Part shown: piece by piece, positions 42,101 to 49,445 of the stretch | How positions within the stretch are numbered: the first letter of the stretch is position 1 | Layout of the letters: the number at the start of each line of letters is the position of its first letter | DNA from: Diadema setosum | Taxonomy: Eukaryota; Echinodermata; Echinoidea; Diadematoida; Diadematidae | Assembly (NCBI RefSeq): GCF_964275005.1 | Contig: NC_092701.1 | Span: 13,080,670 to 13,144,669 of the forward strand | Length of the DNA stretch: 64,000 nucleotides | Direction of reading: 5' to 3' | Program-made: the position numbers and the translations under genes | The notes under the pieces: generated by a model | Seen by the model: only the letters and a program-made list of their open reading frames with translations | Told to the model about the DNA's origin: nothing | Database searches by the model: none

Positions 42101-45100
42101 GATATTAGCTTCTAGATATGCATTAAAATTTTCAAAATTAACATTTAACACCATTTTCGGTGACCTCGTGCACGTTAATGAAAAGTCAATTTCGTGTCAC
42201 AGTCAGTTTTTCTTGCAAAGACTATAAAGTTCTCTCAATTTCCAGATAATGAACACTTTTGCATAAATATCCAAGCTAAAACAGTCAATCAAAAATGCCT
42301 AATTTTCTTTTAACTAATTTTTTGGAATGCGCACCGGTTGCTATGTGAGGCTGTATCTTAGCAACCAATTGACCTTGGGGCAAAATATTTTGGGATTTTG
42401 CGTCAGACACTTTGGGGAACATTTGGTGCGATTTTTAAGAAAATCGGAGGGGGTCGGGTGACAACTTTTCTGAAAATTGGATGATTTGACGTGGATTGAC
42501 CCACATCTATCATTTCGACCACTATACTCTACTGGCAAAGCCACGGAGAGAGGTTTTCCAAAATTGTTTCTAAATATTGTTAGAAAAAAAAAAAACAGAC
42601 GCAGTCCACAATTTGAAATGCTTGACATATTGCAAGCATGAGCAAAAGTTTTGCAAGAAAAGCCTTTCTGTGCCACAGACTTTGGACTGTCTGTACACTG
42701 CTATGGGGTTTTCCGTGTCAAAGTGACACTCAAAGAAAGCAAAGGGTCAAAGATTTAAAGCATCAGAGAAACACGATTCCACCAACAAACCGCGGAAACA
42801 CATACCTGAGAGCGGCATCATTTGCTTTCAGTTCTGTCCTTAGTGCACTGCATTTATCCTCCAGGCTGGCCATACTTGTTTTGCCTGCTTCTGTTTCCAC
42901 TTTCAGCATCCTTAGCTACAACAGAACAAGATTATTCTTTATTTATGATCCCAAATCCTTGAAATTCCAATAAACCAGTGTGGTTTAAGATAGAAAAGCC
43001 ATACACAGCTATATTCAATTCAATACTAAATGGAAAACAGGCAAATGAAGAAACAGACAAGACATTGAAGGGAAAAGGAAAAGAAACAAGGAAAAGTAGA
43101 AATTACGCGGTGCGTAAAATATGTCCCCGCCGGAAGTAGCATTTAGTAGCAAAATGTACAATATCGGTAAAAAATCAAGGTCAAAGGTCAAAGAAGTCAA
43201 AGGTCAAAATTCTGTGTAGAAGTTCTGAAGCCCTCACCTAGTGCCATCACAAAAAGCAAACGGAATCGAAATCGGGTTTTGATAGAAATGGCGAAGGAGA
43301 AGCATTTTGTAGCCAATGTACAATATAGGTCAAAAATCAAGGTCAAAGGCCAAAATTCTGTGTAGTAGTTTTGAAGCCCTCACCTAGTGCCATCACATAA
43401 GGAAAACGGAATCGAAATCGGGTTAGAAATGGCAAAGGAGGAGCATTTTGTAGCCAATGTACAATATAGGTCAAAAATCGAGGTCAAAGGTCAAGAAGTC
43501 CAGGGTCAAAATTCTGTGTAGAAGTTTTGAAGCCCTCACCTACAGACTGTAGTGCCATCACATAAAGCAAACGGAAATGAAATTGGGTTAGAAATGGCAA
43601 AGGAGTAGCATTTTGTAGCAAAATGTACAATGCAGGTCAAAAATCAAGGTCAAAGGTCAAAGAAGTCAAAGGTCAAAATTCTGTGTAGAAGTTTTGAAGC
43701 CCTCACCTAGTAACATCACATAAAGCACACGGAATCGAAATCAGGTAAGAAATGGCGAAGGAGTAGCATTTTGTAGCAAAATGTACAATATAGGTCAAAA
43801 ATCAAGGTCAAAGGTCAAAGAAGTCAAAGGTCAAAATTCTGTGTAGAAGTTTTGAAGCCCTCACCTAGTGCCATCACATAAAGCAAACGGAATCGAAATC
43901 GGGTTAGAAATGGCGAAGGAGTAGCATTTTGTAGCCAATGTACAATATAGGTCAAAAATCAAGGTCAAAGGTCAAAGAAGTCAAAGGTCAAAATTCTGTG
44001 TAGAAGTTTTGAAGCCCTCACCTAGTGCCATCACATAAAGCAAACGGAATTGAAATCGGGTTAGAAATGGCGAAGGAGTAGCATTTTGAAGCAAAATGTA
44101 CAATATAGGTCAAAGGTCAAGGTCAAAGGTCACAACTGAAATTCTGTGTAGAAGTTTCAAAGCTCCCATGTAGTGCTATCATGTAAAGCAAACAGAATCA
44201 AAATTGGCTCATAAATGACAGAGAAGTAGCAAATTGAACATTTTGATCACACACGGACACACAGACAGACGGACGGACAGACAGACGGACGGACACACGG
44301 ACACACACACGTACGGAGCCCGTTTCATAGTCCCCTGCTCGAACTCGTTCGGCGGGGACAATAAGCAACTGAATAGTCTCGAACACACAAACTCATTTTA
44401 GCATATATACATAGTCAGGTTCCTAACGTGATTTCGCCAGATTTCTTTTTACAAATATCCTGAGTATAAAGTAAGGGTTTATATAGAGCTGGGAATAAAA
44501 AGGTTGTAAAAAATGTATTGTATTGGCAAATGAAAGGGTCTACACTGAGCTGAGAACAAAAGGGTTATAGAAACTGTAATAACAAATGAAAATGTTTACA
44601 CAGAGCTGGAAATTAAAGGGTTATAGAAACTGTCCTGCTAAATGAAAGGGTCTACACTGAGCTGGCAATGAAAGGGTTATAGAAACTGTCATGTCTAGTG
44701 TAAGGGTCTATAATATAGAGCTGGGAATAAAAGGGCTGTGGAAACTGTCTCGCCAAATGAAAAGGTTCATTTAGAGCTGGGAATAGAAACTGTCATGCCA
44801 AATGAAAGGGTCTATACAGAGCTAGGAATAAAAGGGTTATAAATGCTGTCCTTCCAAATGGGGAAAAAGGGGGCTACAGAAGCCATCTCGCCAAATGAAA
44901 CGGTTTGCACAGACCCGGGAATAAAAGGATTGTAGAAAATGTATTGGCAAGTGAAAGGGTCTACACTGAGCTGAGAATAAAAGGGTTATACATACCGTCT
45001 TGCCAAATGAAAAGGTGTACAAAGTAGCTGGGAATAAAAGGGGTTTATTTAGAAACCGCCATGCCTCATGAAAGGGTCTACACTGGTTATAGAAACTGTC

Positions 45101-48100
45101 TTACCAGATGAAGGGATCTTCACTGAGCTGAGAATAAAAGGGTTATAGAAGCTGTCCTGCTAAATGAACAGGAATACAAAGTACATGTAGCTGGGAATAA
45201 AAAGGTTATAGAAACCATCTCGCCAAATGAAAGGGTTTGTACAGACCTGGGAATCAAAGGGTTGTAGAAAATGTATTGGCAAGTGAAAGAGCCTACACTG
45301 AGCTGAGAATAAAAGTGTTGAGAAGCTGTCCTGTCAATTTGAAAGGTCTACACAGAGCTGAGAATAAAAGAGTTATAAATACTGTCCTGCTAAATGAAAA
45401 GGTGTACAAAGTACAAAGTAGCTGGGAATAAAAGGGTTATAGAAACTGTCCTGCCAAATGAATGGGTCTACACTGAGCTGGGAATAAAAGGGCTATAGAA
45501 ACTGTCCTGCCAAATGAAAGGGTCTACACTCATCTGGGAATAAAAGGGTTATAGAAACTGTCCTGCCAAATGAAAGGGTCTACACTGAGCTGCCAAATGA
45601 ATGGGGCTACACTGAGCTGGGAATAAAAGGGTTATAGAAACTGACCTGCAAAATGAAAGGGTCTACACTGAGCTGGGAATAAAAGCGTTATAGAAATTAT
45701 CCTGCAAAATGAAAGGGTCTATTCTGAGCTGGGAATAAAAGGGTTACAGAAATTGACCTGCCATATGAAAGGGTCTACACTGAGCTGGGAATAAAAGGGT
45801 TATAGAAACTGACCTGTCATATGAAAGGGTCTACACGGAGCTGGGAATAAAAGGGTTATAGAAACTGGCCTGCCAAATGCAAGGGTCTACACTGAGCTGG
45901 GAATAAAAGGGTTATAGAAACTGACCTGCTAAATGAAAGGGTTTATTCTGAGCTGGGAATAAAAGGGTTATAGAAAGTGACCTGCCATATGAAATGGTCT
46001 ACACTGAGCTGGGAATAAAGGGTTATAGAAACTGACCTGCCATATGAAAGACCCTTTAGCTAAATACTTAAACCCTATCATTTGGCAGCTAAAGAGCTGC
46101 CAAATGATAGGGTCTACACCGAGCTGGGAATAAAAGGGTTATAGAAACTGACCTGCCAAATGAAAGGGTCTACACTGAGCTGGGAATAAAAGGGTTATAG
46201 AAATTATCCTGCAAAATGAAAGGGTCTATTCCGAGCTGGGAATAAAAGGGTTATAGAAACTGACCTGCCATATGAAAGGGTCTACACTGAGCTGGGAATA
46301 AAAGGGTTATAGAAACTGACCTGCCAAATGAAAGGGTCTGCGCTGAGCTGGCTATAAAAGGGTTATAGAAGCTGACCTGCAAAATGAAAACGTCTGAGCT
46401 GGGAATAAAAGGGGTATAGAAACTGTCCTGCCAAATGAAAGGGTCTACACTCAGCTGGGAATAAAAGGGTTATAGAAATTGTCCTACCAAATGAAAGGGT
46501 CTACGCTGAACTGGGAATAAAAGGGTTATAGAAATTTGATCCGCAAGATTTTGCAACAGACCAACCAACTGACCGACTGCCCTGCCACCCGCTCTCAGAG
46601 TGATTCCTATATACCCCCATACACACTATGTGTGGGTGGGGGTATAATAAAAGCTCTATGGTAGTTAGAAGTTGAGATATGTTGCCAAAACATTATTTAT
46701 GGCGGCTATTTTGAAAAATCCTTGATGGCGGCCATGTCTCGGGGGAAACAGAAACATTGTTTGTCTCATTGCTTATACTGTAACTTTTCAAAAAATGAAT
46801 AGTTTTCATACTCTCCATAAAAATCCAACGAAAGATAGAATTCAATAATAAGAACCCTGGCTAACACATTGAATGAATGCTTCCTCAAAAAACGTGAGGC
46901 ACAGTCCATTGTACTTGAAGTACAGTATGCTACAGCTTAGATAGCCATGGTTTAATTCTTACCTGTGCCTTGGTCATTCTGAGGTCATACTGGCAAGTCT
47001 CAAGGTCGTTTTGCAGGCTGTGGTTCTCCGTCACGAGACGGGTGTTGCCTTCACGTAGCGCCTGCAGCTTCTTGCGGAGGTGTCTGTTCTCTGATGTCTC
47101 TCGCAGTGCAGACGAGCTCATTGCAGGTTCTCTCAGCACCTTGACATCTCTTTCATTTTGCTGGAGGAGAAGTATGTTTGAGACAAAGATATGGAGCATA
47201 CAGAACAAAACATTAATGTCTACATCAGCTTTCATGTAGATAGAGATTCTCTTTTTGGATCTAAAACCCTATATAATCACAAATTGCTCTTGATAGACCA
47301 CTATGACACATGTCTATGGAGAAACAACAAATAAAGGAAAGAATCATCATACTCAAACTTGTTGCATTATACAGTGAAGCACATTCTTTGAGTTAGCAGA
47401 ATGTGGATATAACAAGGTGATTTATGTGACATATTTCCATATCCATTAGACTCTGCATAATGAAAGTTTGTTTTGTTTTGTTTTCATAGAAGAATCTGTT
47501 CCTTGGTGTCCCTACAAAGTGTAGATATCAACCTTTTAAGCAAAATAACTTACAAGTACAGACACAAAAAACAAAAAGCGTAATTCCATTGTGGATGAAT
47601 TATTAATTGTAAGGCATTTGATCTAATCGGTGATCTATCACTAATAGTCTACTCCCACTTCGTCTAATAGCCATTTAGTCTCAATCCACATAGTCTAATC
47701 CTGTTTTGTCTACAGCCAGTTCGTCTAATGATCATTTAGTCCAATTGCCACTTAGCCTCATTGCCAGTTGGTCTACTTCCAGATGGGCTATGCCCAACCT
47801 CATTGCCAGTTGGTCTACTTCCAGATGGGCTATGCCCATTTCGTCTAATACCCACAGTTTATTACACAAAATGGGAAAAATCCAAGGAGACAAAACTGCA
47901 ATTAGAACATCTGCTCGTTAGACAAAAAAATAAGTGGCCAAACTGGGCACTAGACCAAGTGAGAAGTAGACCAAACGGGCACTAGATGAAATTGATAGTA
48001 GACTTCGTGAGTTTAGCCGTAGTGGTGTTTTACAAACTGGGAAGGAGACCATCTGATAGTAGACCAAGTGGCAATAAACCGATGTAAACCATCTAAATAC

Positions 48101-49161
48101 CTTGACATGTTGATGTGACCCTTTGCCATCAAGCCCAGGTGAAGTCATCATTGACATCCTCTTGCTGCTCCTGGTATAGCTGCTTGTGCTTGATCTTAAA
48201 GACGACATGGATGATGTCAGATGCTCTGGGGTCAAATCATCAAGGGTCAAGGGTCGTAGCTGCCCCTCTGGGTCAATGATGTCATCTGTTCCATACCTGT
48301 GGCTGATGTCATGCACAAAATCATTACGTATAGAGAAGCTGGTATAGTGTTCATTTTCTGTTTATTGATTCATTGTGGATAGAGTCATACCAGTACATCC
48401 AAAATCTACACCAACACTTGCCAGATTGTACCAAGACAGGAGTGTGCTACTAGGCACTTGAAGTCACAGCATCACCTCTGACATATCATTCAGACCTCGA
48501 GTATCAAGAGACCAAATTTGCATCATTTTCACTTTGTTACGGGGCTTGGGATTGGTTAAGACTATACAAGCACATCAGTTACACATTGTATTCGTGAGGT
48601 ATAATTCATGATCACCACTAACTTGATGTTTTAAGAAGACTTAATATTCTTTGACTGAAGGCTGAAATGTTCATTCTTCCTGACAGAAAGTTCCTTTAGC
48701 TGTCTCGTTCTGAATATCAGAACTTGTAAAGTATACTACATTCAAAAAGAACAATAGTTTATGCATTATCTATAATCTAGAGTTGATGTAAAACTTGTAA
48801 ACATATAATTTTTCATACATTTTTTTTTTCATTCATACACAAGGGAAACCCCATTCAAACAACCTTGCTTACAACAGAGTCACTACCATTTTTGACGACA
48901 TGAATTCGACTGTCCTGATTTTCCTTTCCTGTGTTTAGCTGTCTTTTTTTTTCTGTGCGTTTATGAGGTAACATTTTAACAATGTAAAATTGGCATTCTA
49001 GTTATAATGCAGTTCCCCTGTTCTAATTTGAAACTCTATGACCCTTACTGCAGGTCATGGCTGGGTGTCTGGAGTAGTTGAAGGTTGTGTTCAGTCCGGA
49101 TGAGTTTCTTACGCAGATCAGCAACATTCTTAAGCAGCAAATCCTCATTACTCTCCGACAT
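4958..49161 (-). CDS. CCDC18: Coiled-coil domain-containing protein 18, 28 coding exons
   Basis: Long coiled-coil protein; vertebrate CCDC18 is described as a centriolar-satellite/centrosomal protein. Coding exons, 5' to 3': 49161-49049, 48302-48101, 47160-46963, 42915-42806, 37294-37166, 32467-32371, 31857-31736, 31290-31032, 29470-29319, 27084-26921, 26375-26155, 25063-24923, 24775-24665, 24343-24209, 23402-23208, 22278-22111, 21455-21313, 19923-19760, 18610-18397, 17331-17232, 16170-16054, 15216-15073, 14063-13911, 12569-12381, 11470-11258, 10878-9942, 6162-6039, 5060-4958. All introns are GT-AG and all phases agree, giving 1,705 residues. Identification rests on landmarks I remember from human CCDC18: GNTRLVTENHSLQNDLE, SELRLQLAVKDAEL, VVCKQELAMYIDQLEG, EMDLALRTSQRELLQRSAQ, LGREQAQQTQVSLAE, HLAEDLGAARAQE and ESEVARLKAKVSGYE lie in the same order. 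Start chosen at MSESNEDLLLKNVADLRKKL, which matches the human N-terminus. The tail is longer than in human. Confidence 0.88.
6337..6518. mobile_element. pogo-type MITE
   Basis: The left end CGGTCAAACCTGTTAATAGC and right end CAGGTTTGACTG are inverted relatives, flanked by TA. The interior carries repeated GGCTGT/GGCTATTATAGACAG phrases. It is non-coding and lies in CCDC18 intron 26. Confidence 0.65.
6521..8539. mobile_element. pogo/Tigger-like non-autonomous transposon, 2 kb
   Basis: The ends are CAGTGAAACCCCGTTATAA and its inverse TTATAACGGGGTTTCACACTG, flanked by TA on both sides. The interior repeats a ~200-bp motif about three times (ATGATTAATGAAATCATCGC, CCCGCCGGGTGACAGTAGCG and variants near 7,480, 7,670 and 8,030). 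No transposase frame was found. The left boundary directly abuts the preceding MITE, sharing its TA. Confidence 0.7.
8941..9608. mobile_element. MITE family with ATGTGACC ends, copy 1
   Basis: The ends are ATGTGACCGTGCATCACAGA and the inverse TTTTGTGGTGCAGGGTCACA, about 37 bp long including AACAAAAAGTCGC. The interior is homologous to the element at 29,733-30,429 (shared CACTGATTTTG, TTTCTGAAAGAGC, CATCGCACAGCT). Superfamily unassigned; non-coding. Confidence 0.7.
9942..10878 (-). CDS. CCDC18: CCDC18 coding exon 26: end of coiled coil plus Ser/Pro-rich tail
   Basis: This 937-bp exon encodes residues 1319-1630. It opens with the last conserved coiled-coil block (ESEVARLKAKVSGYERAMFG; human has ESELTRLQAKISGHEKA). 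A low-complexity stretch follows, then GTFQAMLDFVNQQI (about 1499-1512), which lines up with the human NTLSGMLRYINKEV region. Residues 1546-1592 are very rich in Ser, Pro and Arg and contain KSGIP at 1579-1583, an SxIP-type EB1-binding motif. The exon ends at a CAG|GTAAAC donor. If that donor is not used, the frame runs on for 33 codons to a stop at 9,841-9,843, giving a possible alternative C-terminus. Confidence 0.85.
11902..12361. mobile_element. MITE with AAAGGGG ends
   Basis: The left end AAAGGGGGCATTCCAGACGA and the right-end inverse (AAAGGGGACCTCCGGATGAT) match in outline, each followed by TTTTCA/TCTCA. It is a ~460-bp non-coding unit in CCDC18 intron 24, next to the exon 24 donor. Confidence 0.5.
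13063..13829. mobile_element. piggyBac-like MITE with TTAA target
   Basis: TTAA flanks both ends (13,059-13,062 and 13,830-13,833). The terminal repeats are CCCTATTCTAACTGGG and its exact inverse. Just inside lie a G run on the left and a C run on the right, each next to GGGTCAAATTGAC. It is non-coding and 767 bp long. TTAA duplication plus CCC ends are hallmarks of the piggyBac superfamily. Confidence 0.8.
14788..14963. mobile_element. Foldback MITE
   Basis: CAAATAACGCACAGG at the left is mirrored by CCTGTGTATTATTTGG at the right. The arms also share imperfect inverted phrases (GTCGGTGGAGAAGCAG against CTGCATCTCCACTGAC, and CGCAATGT against ACATTGCAA). Non-coding. Confidence 0.5.
16192..16540 (+). 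repeat. tRNA-derived SINE
   Basis: A tRNA-like head (GGCTCATTAGTTAGCACG as A box, AGTTCGATACCC as B box) is followed by a ~230-bp body (AAGAGGCAAAACACTCTGTC, GGAGGTCCTATGTGTGAGAG, GCACGTAAAAGATCCCGC, AGGGTGTTTAACCCGG) and a 3' tail of CAAA repeats. This is the layout of a tRNA-derived SINE, in CCDC18 intron 20. Confidence 0.75.
20135..20529. mobile_element. MITE with ATGTGACCCGC ends
   Basis: The ends ATGTGACCCGCTACAACAAA and its inverse TTTGTTGTAGCGGGTCACAT pair over about 27 bp. Only the outer ATGTGACC resembles the copies at 8,941 and 29,733; the interior differs. It includes an (AAAT)n tract at about 20,308-20,337. Confidence 0.75.
23641..23830. mobile_element. pogo-type MITE remnant
   Basis: CAGTACACTCCTGTTATAAT after TA matches the left ends at 1,626 and 54,618. 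A weak inverse (GTCATAATGGGAGT) lies near 23,815. The right boundary is uncertain. Confidence 0.45.
25228..25522 (+). repeat. tRNA-derived SINE, second family
   Basis: The head GAAGCTCAGTGGTCTAGGGG holds an A box and GTAGGTTTGAATCCTGC a B box at tRNA spacing. A ~200-bp AT-rich body follows and ends in AATTAAAATTGTAAAA. The body does not resemble the SINE at 16,192. Confidence 0.7.
26554..26760. mobile_element. MITE with CTGTAAAAC ends, TA target
   Basis: The ends CTGTAAAACATGATATATTC and the inverse GAATATTCCTCGTTTTACAG are flanked by TA. The interior has the inverted pair GCATGAAATTTT / AAAATTCGTG. A diverged relative is at about 30,813-30,978. Confidence 0.65.
27247..27337. mobile_element. 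Tiny piggyBac-like MITE, 91 bp
   Basis: TTAA flanks both sides. The ends are CCTGTTGAGGACG and the inverse CGTCCTCAACGGG. A second copy is at 59,048-59,132, in the opposite orientation. Both hold the phrase GAGTATACT. Confidence 0.75.
27991..29277 (-). mobile_element. Helitron/Helentron-like non-autonomous element, copy 1
   Basis: This is the inverse-orientation copy of the element at 39,837-41,410. The 5' end (at 29,277) holds the hairpin TGCCTCCGCCAC gaa GTGGTGCCGGAGGCA. Next come a (GGAC)n array on the plus strand (about 29,143-29,230) and several blocks of TGACCTTTGACC. The 3' end (27,991) has a subterminal GGCGGAGGCAT and finishes CATTTCTAG before a T. No Rep/helicase frame is present. 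It lies in CCDC18 intron 9, in the same orientation as the gene. Confidence 0.6.
29733..30429. mobile_element. MITE family with ATGTGACC ends, copy 2
   Basis: The ends are ATGTGACCGTGCACCTCAAA and the inverse TTTGAGGTGCAGAGTCACAT. It is homologous along its length to the copy at 8,941-9,608 in the same orientation. Confidence 0.75.
30813..30978. mobile_element. Diverged relative of the 26,554 MITE
   Basis: It shares GGCATGAAA, AAATTGCCAC and a terminal ATATTCCTGGTTTTACA with the element at 26,554-26,760. The boundaries are approximate. Confidence 0.4.
32655..35767 (+). mobile_element. Full-length LINE (non-LTR retrotransposon)
   Basis: A perfect 13-bp target duplication, AGACTTCATTTGT, lies at 32,642-32,654 and 35,768-35,780. 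The element has a ~94-bp 5' UTR, one long coding frame and a very short 3' end that finishes in GAA repeats instead of poly-A. It sits antisense in CCDC18 intron 5. The exact duplication and a nearly open frame suggest a recent insertion. Confidence 0.9.
32749..35748 (+). CDS. LINE endonuclease-reverse transcriptase, one in-frame stop
   Basis: The frame would encode 998 residues. An apurinic-type endonuclease occupies roughly residues 25-235 (SSNIEGL, CLQETHRG, GDFNSHN). The reverse transcriptase follows from about 440 (LLKPGK, PISLL, EQAGFRPGKS, FVDLSAAYDTVNH, NGLPQGSVLAPLLFNIYTND, YLYADDLCIAS). The C-terminal CDCGQ...HLLVCPLL is a Cys/His motif typical of the Jockey/CR1 superfamily. The only visible defect is a TAA at 34,252-34,254, just before RPISLL where related proteins usually carry Tyr; one base change would explain it. 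The clade within the superfamily is not settled. There is no separate gag-like ORF1. The start ATG has a good context (ACAATGG). Confidence 0.88.
35994..36421. mobile_element. PIF/Harbinger-like MITE
   Basis: A perfect terminal repeat GGGTGCGTTTATAAGATTTT occurs at both ends, inverted, flanked by TAA on each side (3-bp duplication, as in PIF/Harbinger). The interior repeats AAACACTGTTTC and AAACGC many times in both orientations, so it can fold extensively. Non-coding. Confidence 0.75.
37301..37640. repeat. 70-bp tandem repeat, ~4.7 copies
   Basis: The unit holds CATGTGAGGACAAGACAGAA, CAATCACACTGTTTATATCA and TTTTGTTCCCTCGGTC. Starts are near 37,311, 37,381, 37,506 and 37,576, with one partial unit between. 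The array begins within ~15 bp of the CCDC18 exon 5 acceptor. The 100-codon plus-strand frame here is an artefact of the repeat. Confidence 0.85.
37925..42502. mobile_element. Giant foldback element, ~1.2-kb arms, interrupted
   Basis: The left arm runs from GGGTCAATCCATGTCAAATC at 37,925 to about 39,200. The right arm is its inverse, from about 39,648 to ATTTGACGTGGATTGACCC ending at 42,502. The right arm is split by a separate element at 39,837-41,410. The arms are nearly identical: an 80-codon frame at 38,456-38,698 (plus) recurs at 41,719-41,961 (minus) with two residue differences. The central loop is ~450 bp. No transposase is visible. The flanks ACATAT and ACATCT may be a worn target duplication. 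Confidence 0.8.
39837..41410 (+). mobile_element. Helitron/Helentron-like non-autonomous element, copy 2
   Basis: It is inserted in the right arm of the foldback, whose left arm supplies the empty site (CAGCTATTTTTAGAAG). The insertion falls in a T run with little or no duplication. The 5' end forms the hairpin TGCCTCCGCCAC gaa GTGGTGCCGGAGGCA. A (GTCCGTAC)n tract follows, then several AGGTCAAAGGTCA blocks. A ~190-bp segment is tandemly duplicated (about 40,845-41,035 and 41,038-41,230). The 3' end has GGCGGAGGCAT, a GTCGC-CGTA-GCGAC hairpin and a final CTAG. No coding capacity. Confidence 0.65.
43121..44361. mobile_element. Second Helitron-like repeat family with ~155-bp tandem units
   Basis: The left end TGTCCCCGCC and right end GGCGGGGACA are inverted; the right one sits in a hairpin (GTCCCC...GGGGAC). 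The interior has about seven units of ~155 bp, marked by ATTCTGTGTAGAAGTTTTGA at 43,208, 43,355, 43,510, 43,678, 43,836, 43,991 and 44,141. Each unit carries AGGTCAAAGGTCA-type phrases. A (GACG/GACA)n tract lies at 44,258-44,310. The architecture parallels the 39,837 element but the sequence is different. Confidence 0.55.
44468..46533. repeat. 56-bp minisatellite, ~37 units
   Basis: The unit reads TGAAAGGGTCTACACTGAGC, then TGGGAATAAAAGGGTTATAG, then AAACTGTCCTGCCAAA, with many small variants. It fills 2.07 kb of CCDC18 intron 3. Units toward the right are more uniform than those on the left. A perfect 18-bp palindrome interrupts it at 46,073-46,112. Confidence 0.9.
47640..48083. repeat. Foldback repeat of GTCTA / TAGAC motifs
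   Basis: The left half repeats short phrases such as TTCGTCTAAT, CATTTAGTC and AGTTGGTCTACTTCC. The right half repeats the complement (GTAGACCAA, CACTAGACCAAG, AGTGGCAA). A 48-bp unit (CCTCATTGCCAGTTGGTCTA and onward) is duplicated at 47,756 and 47,804. The whole is an imperfect palindrome of ~440 bp next to the CCDC18 exon 2 donor. Confidence 0.65.
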
Positions 49162-49298
49162 TGTTAAGAGTGACACTGAAAACTCAGGCCATATTCTAGA
49201 AGACAGGGAACAAGAAAAGAGCATTACTAATATAAGCTCTCAATGTATTTCTGCACAAAGAATTCCTGAAGAATTTCAGTAATGAGATTACAGGCATT

Positions 49299-49445
49299 AA
49301 AGGACAACTCCACTTTCATACACATGTGGATTGCGTGAAATTACAATGCAGCAATACTGGTAGAACACATCAGTGAGCAAGTGAAAGTTTGAGAAAAATC
49401 GGACAATCTGTTCGAAAGTTATGAATTTTTTGAAGTTTCCGCAGG
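49299..49445 (+). repeat. Dispersed repeat, AAGGACAACTCCAC type
   Basis: Contains AAAGGACAACTCCACTTTCA, AACACATCAGTGAGCAAGTG and AAAAATCGGACAATCTGTTC. I recall this combination as a common dispersed repeat in echinoderm DNA. The right boundary is not clear. It lies upstream of the CCDC18 start codon, in the first intron. Confidence 0.45.
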
